From Rikenellaceae bacterium (GTDB lineage: Bacteria; Bacteroidota; Bacteroidia; Bacteroidales; Rikenellaceae): a stretch of 7,506 nt of DNA. The stretch's first letter is position 1. The number at the start of each line of letters is the position of its first letter. Below are positions 1 through 5,868 of this stretch, piece by piece. The stretch lies in NCBI GenBank assembly GCA_020859875.1, contig JAJBVJ010000144.1, positions 1 through 7,506 of the forward strand, in the 5' to 3' direction. Below the pieces are notes generated by a model that worked only from the letters and a program-made list of their open reading frames with translations, had not been told where the DNA came from and did no database searches. Both the position numbers and the translations under genes were made by a program.

Positions 1-1184
1 ACGAACGACAGCCAGTCTATCTCCCGGCTGAAGAAATTTTTGTATAACATCACGTCCACGCTTCCCAGGTATCCGAACGAATCGGCTATATAGATCAAAA
101 ATCCGATATTGCTTCGGTAGCGGAAAAGAGCGATCCACCTCTCGAAGAACATCGTGTGAAAACATACGTAACAGAGATAAAGCCCGAAACCCGAAGAGAT
201 CATCCATACGGCCGGAGGCAGATTTCCCGACGTGAATAACAGTGTGGTGCCGAGAAGTATGAGTCCGCCGATTATGAAAATCGAAAGATTCCCGAAAAAA
301 GCACGGCGGTTGTCGGTTATCTTTATCATGGATGCGGTTATGAGCAAAACGCAGACGGCTATCGGAATCTCGGACATCGCCAGTATTCCGGCATTGTCTC
401 CGTAGCCAAGCTGAGTCCATATTTCCACGGCGAAATTATTCCTAAGGTCGCGGTAGACGGTAAGAGTGGCATATATCACCGTAGACATTACGATTCCCCG
501 GGAGAAGGTGCGGAAGAAAGCCCGTCTTTTGCCCCTGCTCATCGGCACCCTTTCCGTACGCAGCGCCTTGTCTTCGGCCGTCGGAGGCGGTATCTTACCG
601 AGCATCCATGTACCCAGGAGCAGTACCGGGATAAACAACATCCCCACGCAGAATGGCATCCACGTATCGGGCAAACCGAACCCGATTATGAGCCCGCGCC
701 CCACGCTTTTGGTAATACCCGATGCTGTGATAAAGCTTACGCACATGCCCGCACCCAGGAGCTCGGTATTTTTCCTCCCCTCGAGAAATGAAAAAACTAT
801 CCCCCAAATCATCCCTAACGGCAGTCCGTTGAGTACCAGAAAAATTATATTATACGGGGCGGGAATAAGGGCGAACATCAGTAAAGCGACCCATGCGATG
901 CCGATAAAAGCCATTATCCGCTTCTTTCGGACTTGCGGGGTGAGACCCGACACCACCTTTATTCCTATGAATTTCGAGGCCGTATATCCAACCAGCTGGC
1001 TCGTGATGGCAATGATCTTATAGTCGATCCCCCAGAAAACCAGCCCCTCGAATGTGGCGGCCGAGAGCGGTTTGCGAAAGGCATACATGCTGAGGTAGGT
1101 CAGAAAGGCCGCGGCCATGCAAAAAAGATTGAACTTTATATTGTCCGACCTTCGTCCCCGCTTTATTGGCGATGCCGTTTGCAT
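1..1184 (-). CDS. DUF5690/MFS-like membrane protein, candidate phosphonate transporter (3' end beyond window)
   Basis: Reading leftward from an ATG at 1184, the frame stays open for 394 codons to the window edge, so the C-terminus is missing. The product is a polytopic inner-membrane protein with a basic N-terminus (residues 7-12 rich in K/R) and about ten or eleven hydrophobic stretches, roughly at 18-35, 55-78, 90-108, 112-133, 145-168, 177-196, 228-244, 266-286, 297-317, 325-345 and 360-377. A charged linker at about 200-227 fits the central loop of a two-bundle MFS fold. The motif SMYAFRKPL (32-40) after the first helix recalls the GlpT/UhpT organophosphate antiporters and is typical, as I recall, of the Bacteroidota family DUF5690. 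It lies 17 bp behind the alcohol dehydrogenase and is probably co-transcribed with it. Its substrate is unknown. The phnX neighbourhood makes a phosphonate or organophosphate the best guess. The family call is from memory of the motif, not from a search. Confidence 0.8.
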   Translation of the reverse strand, partial: MQTASPIKRGRRSDNIKFNLFCMAAAFLTYLSMYAFRKPLSAATFEGLVFWGIDYKIIAITSQLVGYTASKFIGIKVVSGLTPQVRKKRIMAFIGIAWVALLMFALIPAPYNIIFLVLNGLPLGMIWGIVFSFLEGRKNTELLGAGMCVSFITASGITKSVGRGLIIGFGLPDTWMPFCVGMLFIPVLLLGTWMLGKIPPPTAEDKALRTERVPMSRGKRRAFFRTFSRGIVMSTVIYATLTVYRDLRNNFAVEIWTQLGYGDNAGILAMSEIPIAVCVLLITASMIKITDNRRAFFGNLSIFIIGGLILLGTTLLFTSGNLPPAVWMISSGFGLYLCYVCFHTMFFERWIALFRYRSNIGFLIYIADSFGYLGSVDVMLYKNFFSREIDWLSF

Positions 1185-1201
1185 TGTGTATTTTACTGGA
1201 T

Positions 1202-2290
1202 TTATAATCGAAACTTATTTGCGGTGCCGGAATCTCTCAGATCTATCCCGACCCGGAAAGGATTTTCCCGCACGGCATAGTCGAACGCCTCGTTGACCTC
1301 GCTCAGGCTGAATCCGCCTTTAATAAGTTCGGTGAAAGGAAAAGTATCATAGTTCGATTCCATGAATGCGGCTCCTTCGCATAGGTCTTGTGTATTATAG
1401 TTGTGCAGACCCTTTATGGTAACGATATTACGGATTATCTTTTCGGCATCCAGCGACAAAGGATTCTGGGGAAATGTACCGCCTATCCACACCGCCGTAC
1501 CGCCTACATTCAGGCATTCGACGGATCTTTCCATGCAGGATGCGGCGCCGCTGAGCTCGAGTGCCACGTCGAACCTTTTACAGGAAAGTTCCTCCGGTGT
1601 AAGAGCCTCATGGGCTCCGAACCGGCCGGCGATCGATAGCCTTTCCGGGTCGGTGTCCACAACCGTAACATAGGAGGCCCCTTTACCCGCGAACATTGCA
1701 CATGCGATAAGGCCGAGCATACCGCAGCCGAATATTACCACGCTTTTGCGATGAACATCACCTGCAAGCCTCGATCCCCCGGCCACAGTTGCAACCGAAC
1801 AGTTTATGAGGCTCACCGTCTCTACCGGAACCTTCTCTGCTATCTTTACAACAGGGGTATTTGCCCTGATAAGGATATACTCACCGAGCCCGCCGTGAAG
1901 CGAACACCGGTCGGTAAGCATCTCGTGGCCATATTTGAAAAGGTCTTTGCCTTTCTGGGGAATACCCCTGCGGGCCATCTCGCAGCAGGGATCCGAGGCG
2001 TATATCCCCCAGGTTATCCTGTCTCCGCACACAAGGGTTTGTCCTCTCTCGTCTTTGGGACGATACCCGGGCCCAAATGCGGCTATTCGCCCCACTATCT
2101 CGTGGCCGAGAATCGTGGGGGTCTTTTCCTGGCGCGTTCCTTTATATGTGTGAATATCGCTTCGGCAAAGAGTAGTATATTCGTTCCTTACCAGTAACTC
2201 CCCTCGCCCGGGTTCGGGTATGCTCTCCGTCCGTATTTCGATGGGTATCGAGGTACCGTGGAAAACGGCGATCCTGCATTGCTGAATCAT
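1202..2290 (-). CDS. Zinc-type alcohol dehydrogenase (MDR family), HpnZ-like, phosphonate-associated
   Basis: This is a 362-aa medium-chain dehydrogenase/reductase. Visible features are the N-terminal GroES-like domain with catalytic-zinc ligands C42 (LCRSDIH) and H63-E64 (LGHE), a likely third ligand C164 in NCSVATV, and a Rossmann fold with GCGMLG at 188-193. D212 at the end of the second strand suggests NAD(H) rather than NADP(H). The stretch GIPQK...KYGH (109-122) matches my recollection of the putative phosphonate catabolism alcohol dehydrogenase family (HpnZ, TIGR03366). Oddly, the four structural-zinc cysteine positions read D100, C103, A106 and G114, so that site is probably lost. The frame extends nine codons further to a TTG at 2317, but the ATG at 2290 is the better start. 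The substrate may be acetaldehyde released by PhnX, or a phosphonate alcohol/aldehyde such as 2-hydroxyethylphosphonate. This is inferred from context. Confidence 0.88.
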   Translation of the reverse strand: MIQQCRIAVFHGTSIPIEIRTESIPEPGRGELLVRNEYTTLCRSDIHTYKGTRQEKTPTILGHEIVGRIAAFGPGYRPKDERGQTLVCGDRITWGIYASDPCCEMARRGIPQKGKDLFKYGHEMLTDRCSLHGGLGEYILIRANTPVVKIAEKVPVETVSLINCSVATVAGGSRLAGDVHRKSVVIFGCGMLGLIACAMFAGKGASYVTVVDTDPERLSIAGRFGAHEALTPEELSCKRFDVALELSGAASCMERSVECLNVGGTAVWIGGTFPQNPLSLDAEKIIRNIVTIKGLHNYNTQDLCEGAAFMESNYDTFPFTELIKGGFSLSEVNEAFDYAVRENPFRVGIDLRDSGTANKFRL

Positions 2291-2347
2291 AGGTATGGTT
2301 TTTTGATCCCGGCGCAAAAATCAAAAGAAAAAAAATATAAAAAAATG

Positions 2348-2364
2348 TATAATTATAAATTATA
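2348..2364. promoter_or_regulatory. AT palindrome, possible operator (7-bp arms)
   Basis: TATAATT, a three-base centre, then AATTATA form a perfect inverted repeat in the divergent control region. All bases of the arms are A or T, so a chance origin in this AT-rich stretch is quite possible. Confidence 0.25.
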
Positions 2365-2375
2365 TAAATTCTTAA

Positions 2376-2393
2376 TAATTAATTCATTAATTA
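2376..2393. promoter_or_regulatory. AT palindrome, possible operator (8-bp arms)
   Basis: TAATTAAT, a two-base centre TC, then ATTAATTA form a perfect 18-bp dyad just upstream of the candidate -33 element of the rightward unit (2401-2404). Its position suits a regulator binding site, for instance for the HTH-like protein encoded next to it. AT-only arms keep the call weak. Confidence 0.3.
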
Positions 2394-2455
2394 GCATTTA
2401 TTTAATACGGACTTAACCTGATATTAATCTTGTTTCGGTTTATTTGCAGATTAAA

Positions 2456-3382
2456 ATGACCTCTGACATGGATGACCCATACCGCTTACTCGAACCTTTC
2501 TATGAGAAACTCAAGTCGCTCAAAAGGCTCGGGGTGCGCATGAAAGACATAGCGGCATCGCTCGATATTTCCCCGAGCGTCCTTCCCTCGCTCTATGCCA
2601 CCGTCCTTCCGGAATTCATAAATAAATCGCAAGCCTGCGGCCACTCACGGGCACTCGACGAGGCTCTTTCGAAAGTCAATAATATTTCCCGTAAGAAACT
2701 TCTTGCCGATATCGAAAGCATGTGTGCAAAGGCGTCGGAAATTCCGGTGGAACCCGGCCGTACCGAATATAACCCACGGTTCGTTTCCAACATCATAAAA
2801 GAGAACCGGAGCGCTTATGACCGTGTCGGAAAACTCGAAGGAATTTATATGTCGTACAGCTGCTCCTCGTCGGTACGCTGCCTTAAAGCCGAACCGTTCT
2901 ACCTTGTACGGTCCAAAGACGGGAAGGGACTTCTGGCCGGAAGGAAAAGTGTGCATCAGTCTGTGAAGCAGGGAATCGCAATGGTAAAAAGACACCGGAT
3001 GCTCTACATACTGCTCAATGCGTTCGACGAGCCCGATATGTCCCTGGTGAGCGTTTATCTGCAACTCCCGTTTCTCGAAGACCCCAGGGTGCTCCGGGGA
3101 CTGTATCTCGTGCCGGATTACAACAATAATCCGGTTGCGCGGCGGATAGTTTTTCTGAAACTTTCCGACAACTATTCTCCGGAAGAGTTTGCCGCCGCCC
3201 AGGCAAGCATCGTTCCGCAAACCGAGATGAACGATGAGCAAAGACTCATTTACGAATATACCTGCTCTGCCGGTGACTCGATTAAAATGTGTACCCTCCC
3301 CTCCCCGAGACTCGATGTAAGGGATCTGGAGGCGGAAAAGAGCCTGCTCGAAAAAGAAGACGCCATATTAAACCGAAATTAA
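2456..3382 (+). CDS. Uncharacterised protein with HTH-like N-terminus, translationally coupled to phnX
   Basis: I do not recognise the family. The 308-aa product is soluble, with no signal peptide or membrane segment. Residues about 22-48 (LKRLGVRMKDIAASLDISP and following) look like a helix-turn-helix: a helix with MKDIAASL, a turn at DIS, and a second helix SVLPSLYAT. After a helical linker (about 65-95), a C-terminal region of about 120-260 has alternating strand- and helix-like segments. It carries the pattern LPFLEDPRVLRGLYLVPDY followed by NNNPVARRIVFLK (204-235), which may be a ligand- or partner-binding domain. A charged tail (290-308) ends the protein. The stop codon overlaps the phnX start by one base (TAATG), implying tight co-expression. 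A TTG four codons upstream (2444) is an alternative start but less likely than the ATG. A phosphonate-responsive transcription factor is the simplest hypothesis, resting on the HTH-like segment and context only. Confidence 0.82.
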   Translation: MTSDMDDPYRLLEPFYEKLKSLKRLGVRMKDIAASLDISPSVLPSLYATVLPEFINKSQACGHSRALDEALSKVNNISRKKLLADIESMCAKASEIPVEPGRTEYNPRFVSNIIKENRSAYDRVGKLEGIYMSYSCSSSVRCLKAEPFYLVRSKDGKGLLAGRKSVHQSVKQGIAMVKRHRMLYILLNAFDEPDMSLVSVYLQLPFLEDPRVLRGLYLVPDYNNNPVARRIVFLKLSDNYSPEEFAAAQASIVPQTEMNDEQRLIYEYTCSAGDSIKMCTLPSPRLDVRDLEAEKSLLEKEDAILNRN

Positions 3383-4191
3383 TGGGTAGAAAAGTAAAAT
3401 GTGTGATTATGGACTGGGCGGGAACAGCGGTGGATTTCGGCTGCTTCGCCCCGGTCGACGCTTTCCATAAAGTTTTTAACGAGGTTTGGAAACTCGGTGT
3501 ACCGATCGAAAAGATCAGGGAGCCGATGGGTATGCTCAAGATCGACCATATCAGAACGGTGCTCTCCATGCCGGAAGTCGAAGCCGAATTCGAGCGACAA
3601 TACGGCCGACGATGGAATCAGGACGACGTTAACACCATGAACAGTATCTTCGAAAAGGCCCTATTTTCCACCCTCGACCGGTTCATTGAACCCCTCCCTG
3701 GGGTTGTCGAAACCATCGGGCGGCTTCGCGCGGACGGAATAAAGATCGGTTCCACCACAGGCTATACGGCAGCCATGATGGAAGTTGTAAGGAAAGGGGC
3801 TGAAAAAAGGGGATACCGGGTGGACTCACTTGCCACCCCCGACGGACTTGCCGCCGGCAGGCCGGCCCCTTTCATGGTATTCCGCAATATGACTCGGCTC
3901 GATATAAGGCATGTGGAATCGGTGGTAAAAGTAGGCGACACATTATCCGACATAGAGGAAGGCCTTACAGCCGGGGTTTGGAGCATAGGAGTAATAACGG
4001 GGAGCAGTGAACTCGGTCTTACTCCGGAAGAATACAGCAGAACGCCGCAAAAAGATTTGGAAACGATGAAAGAAAGGGCACGCCGCAGGATGAAGCAAAC
4101 TGGGGCGCACTTCATAATCGACAATATTACCCAGCTTCCGGAGTGTATATCGGAGATTAATAATCGAATTTTGGCCTTTAACAATAAATAG
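3382..4191 (+). CDS. phnX: Phosphonoacetaldehyde hydrolase (phosphonatase)
   Basis: This HAD-superfamily enzyme cleaves the C-P bond of phosphonoacetaldehyde to acetaldehyde and inorganic phosphate in the cytoplasm, the last step of 2-aminoethylphosphonate breakdown by the PhnW-PhnX route. All hallmark features are present in 269 aa, the usual family length. The nucleophile D11 sits in the diagnostic DWAGT loop (11-15), followed by DFGCFAPV. K53 in PMGMLKIDHI is the Schiff-base lysine of the cap domain. Motif 2 is STTGYT (124-129), and GDTLSDIEEG (185-194) supplies the Mg-binding acids including D186, followed by the typical GVITGSSELGL. The frame is open upstream to 3289, but the ATG at 3382 starts the recognisable protein and overlaps the preceding stop, so it was chosen. 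No phnW is visible nearby. I see no damage, and function looks intact. Confidence 0.96.
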   Translation: MGRKVKCVIMDWAGTAVDFGCFAPVDAFHKVFNEVWKLGVPIEKIREPMGMLKIDHIRTVLSMPEVEAEFERQYGRRWNQDDVNTMNSIFEKALFSTLDRFIEPLPGVVETIGRLRADGIKIGSTTGYTAAMMEVVRKGAEKRGYRVDSLATPDGLAAGRPAPFMVFRNMTRLDIRHVESVVKVGDTLSDIEEGLTAGVWSIGVITGSSELGLTPEEYSRTPQKDLETMKERARRRMKQTGAHFIIDNITQLPECISEINNRILAFNNK

Positions 4192-4223
4192 TTACAGAGG
4201 TTCACCCCCTGTAACTATTTATT
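4183..4223. terminator. Bidirectional intrinsic terminator between convergent genes
   Basis: A perfect 15-bp inverted repeat (AATAAATAGTTACAG at 4183-4197 and its complement at 4209-4223) flanks an 11-base spacer, in which two more G-C pairs can form. The outer part of each arm is A/T-rich, giving a T-rich 3' side in either direction. It overlaps the phnX stop codon (4189-4191) and ends 11 bp before the stop of the convergent esterase gene, so it can serve both transcripts. Confidence 0.85.
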
Positions 4224-4234
4224 AATGTTGCTGG

Positions 4235-5164
4235 TTATTTCGACTGCCGGAAAAGCCAGTCCCGTACTTCGTCGAGTTGGTATGCATGATCGAATGAATA
4301 CATGTGTTCGCTCCCCTGCCCGCTCTCGGGGAGTACGCTTCTGGCGGTGAAGACGATGAAGTTAATATCGTGCCCTTCGGATAGGAGTTCCCGTACTTTC
4401 TCCTCCTGCCGGGCCAAAGGCAGTTTTGCGCTCCAGCCGGCCTTCCCGAACTCGGCGCCCTCTTTCTCCAGCACCTCTTCGAGTGCCTCCATTCCCTTTG
4501 GAGCTTTCGAATCACCGGCCGCCACGATATAGAAGAATTTATCACGTGCGAAGCCGGCCATTTTGGAGGTATCCCACTGGCACGCCACGAAAACCGAAGC
4601 GGCAAAAAGGCCGGGATAGGTAATATTGAAGTACATGGACATCATACCACCCATCGATTGTCCGGTGGAATAGATCCGGCTGCGGTCTACGTCATATTCA
4701 TCCACGAGCTTTTCCAGAAGCCGGATCGTCATATCGACCTCGTACGATGTGGAAAAATCGTCCCCGACTGTAACTGTCGTATACTGCGGAACCAGTACGA
4801 ACGAAGGATGCTTGGACTGGTCGCGGCTACCCGCCCATATAATTCCGCCGTACCCTTGCGTAAGAGGCGCCGATAGCTCTTTACCGGCCGTACTGGCATC
4901 GGCGATGAACATTACAAGGGGATACTGACGTCCCGGTTCGTACCCGTCGGGAATAAAGAGATTATAAGAAAGAGATTTCCCGGTCTGCTCGTCGAAGTAT
5001 TCATACCGACCGAATTTCCCCACGGTTTCACTCAGCAAGGCCTGCAGCCGGGCATCCCCGCTCTTGTCGGTGTCAGCCGAAATCCGTCCTGCCGAGGGTT
5101 GGGCAGATATCTGTATCGATGAGGCCGCAAAAATGGTCGAAACCGCTAAAATCATTCGTTTCAT
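4235..5164 (-). CDS. Secreted alpha/beta-hydrolase esterase (predicted-peptidase/PHB depolymerase-like)
   Basis: The 309-aa product begins with a Sec-type signal peptide: K2/R3, a hydrophobic core at about 4-19, and a likely cut after ISA at 21. It is therefore exported to the periplasm or beyond. The hydrolase domain follows: LSYNLFIPDGYEPG...YPLVMFIADA (65-90) is the opening strand region, and YSTGQSMGG (165-173) is the nucleophile elbow with S170. D218 in AAGDSKAP is a candidate acid, and H287 in GSEHMYS the likely catalytic histidine before the C-terminal RDWLF. This pattern fits the group annotated as predicted peptidases or feruloyl/acetyl xylan esterase-like enzymes. The exact substrate cannot be read. 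The gene follows ubiX in the same direction after an 87-bp gap, with no strong terminator seen, so co-transcription is possible. Pairing with UbiD/UbiX suggests aromatic-acid esters as substrates, as inference only. Confidence 0.87.
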   Translation of the reverse strand: MKRMILAVSTIFAASSIQISAQPSAGRISADTDKSGDARLQALLSETVGKFGRYEYFDEQTGKSLSYNLFIPDGYEPGRQYPLVMFIADASTAGKELSAPLTQGYGGIIWAGSRDQSKHPSFVLVPQYTTVTVGDDFSTSYEVDMTIRLLEKLVDEYDVDRSRIYSTGQSMGGMMSMYFNITYPGLFAASVFVACQWDTSKMAGFARDKFFYIVAAGDSKAPKGMEALEEVLEKEGAEFGKAGWSAKLPLARQEEKVRELLSEGHDINFIVFTARSVLPESGQGSEHMYSFDHAYQLDEVRDWLFRQSK

Positions 5165-5251
5165 ATCTTGTTTTATAATTCAGTTTTTCAAAAGGTCATG
5201 TCACCCTCCACCCTATATTTATACATCCGGCGGAATGGCCGTTACGGAGAA

Positions 5252-5815
5252 TCAACCCGGATCACCTCCCCACCTGGGAATTTCGCAATCCAGTCCGAAC
5301 AGGTCGAGCGCCCTGGCTACCGAGTGGGCAATCAGATCGTCGACCGATTGCGGGCGGGAGTATAAAGAGGGGATCGGCGGCATAACGATCACCCCCATTT
5401 CCGTGACGGCGGCCATGCTGCGGATATGGCCCAGATGAAGCGGGGTTTCACGAAACATCAATACCACCCGGCGCCGCTCTTTAAGGCATACATCCGCAGC
5501 GCGGGTCAACAGGGAAGATGTCACTCCCGTGGCGATCTCGGAGAGCGTCTTCACCGTACACGGGGCGATCAGCATTCCGTCGGTCTTGTAAGAACCGCTC
5601 GCTATCGGTGCACCGATATCTCCTACCTCATATACCATATCGGCCAATGTCCGGATTGCGGATTTATCCGTCCCGAGTTCCAGTTCTATCACCCTCTCGG
5701 CCGACCGGCTGACTACCAGGTGGGTTTCGACTCCGCACTTCCCGAGCATCTCCAATGCTTTTATCCCATACTCTACTCCGGTGGCACCGGTTATGCCGAC
5801 TATAATTTTTCCCAT
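5252..5815 (-). CDS. ubiX: UbiX-family flavin prenyltransferase
   Basis: This cytoplasmic enzyme attaches a dimethylallyl group to reduced FMN, making the prenylated flavin needed by UbiD decarboxylases. The 187-aa protein has the family's usual length and motifs: the N-terminal flavin loop GITGATG (7-13), ASGSYKTDGMLIAPCTVKTL (72-91), RAADVCLKERR (105-115), FRETPLHLGHIRSM (121-134) and PPIPSLYSRPQSVDDL (146-161). Small departures from the pattern I remember are T for S in the first loop and in the APCS-type motif, and G-H in place of IH near 129-130. These look conservative. A TTG six codons upstream (5833) is possible, but the ATG at 5815 directly precedes the conserved GKIIVGITG and is preferred. 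It lies 53 bp behind the UbiD-family gene, so the pair forms a functional unit. Confidence 0.95.
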   Translation of the reverse strand: MGKIIVGITGATGVEYGIKALEMLGKCGVETHLVVSRSAERVIELELGTDKSAIRTLADMVYEVGDIGAPIASGSYKTDGMLIAPCTVKTLSEIATGVTSSLLTRAADVCLKERRRVVLMFRETPLHLGHIRSMAAVTEMGVIVMPPIPSLYSRPQSVDDLIAHSVARALDLFGLDCEIPRWGGDPG

Positions 5816-5819
5816 ACAC

Positions 5820-5854
5820 CCGTTTGAATCCAAACGGCAGGCCGAAACCTGCCG
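5820..5854 (-). promoter_or_regulatory. Two overlapping hairpins in the ubiD-ubiX gap
   Basis: The + strand holds CGGCAGG (5835-5841) with its complement at 5848-5854 around a 6-base loop, and CCGTTTG (5820-5826) with its complement at 5831-5837 around a 4-base loop. The two 7-bp stems share bases 5835-5837, so they cannot both form fully. In the leftward transcript the first hairpin follows the upstream stop codon, and the second ends four bases before the ubiX ATG. They may act as a weak attenuator, an mRNA processing or stability element, or a translation control element. Only a short T run follows the first hairpin, so strong termination is unlikely. Confidence 0.4.
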
Positions 5855-5868
5855 CTGGGTTTAGATTT

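Larger units (their letters stand above)
2291..2455. promoter_or_regulatory. Divergent AT-rich control region between the two phosphonate transcription units
   Basis: These 165 bp lie between two divergent ATG codons and are strongly A+T-rich, unlike the flanking genes, so both promoters must lie here or in the adjacent 5' codons. For the rightward unit, TTTA at 2401-2404 and TAATCTTG at 2425-2432 are separated by 20 bp. Each misses the Bacteroides consensus (TTTG and TAnnTTTG) by one base and would give a leader of about 17-19 nt before the ATG at 2456. For the leftward unit only a weak -7 candidate is seen (complement of 2315-2322, one mismatch), with no convincing -33 element. Two palindromes in the middle are listed separately as possible operators. 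Confidence 0.6.

Noticed and set aside
466..1280. Rightward open frames of 185 and 115 codons
   Set aside because: They lie opposite the continuous leftward frame that gives a coherent multi-span membrane protein with the YAFRKP motif. Their own products have no recognisable features.
2645..3241. Leftward 198-codon frame inside the HTH-like gene
   Set aside because: It is antisense to a gene that overlaps phnX in a typical operon manner. The product is low in recognisable structure and rich in residues expected from reverse-strand reading.
3289..3381. N-terminal extension of PhnX by 31 codons
   Set aside because: The extension is basic and proline/glycine-rich, is unlike any PhnX, and overlaps the upstream gene out of frame. 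Starting at 3382 places the catalytic lysine and aspartate at residues 53 and 186, as in the known enzyme.
3762..4205. Leftward 147-codon frame opposite phnX
   Set aside because: PhnX is unambiguous on the other strand, and this frame would cross the terminator hairpin.
4222..4605. Leftward 127-codon frame at the end of the esterase gene
   Set aside because: It is an alternative frame on the same strand as the esterase, whose own frame carries the signal peptide, nucleophile elbow and C-terminal histidine without interruption.
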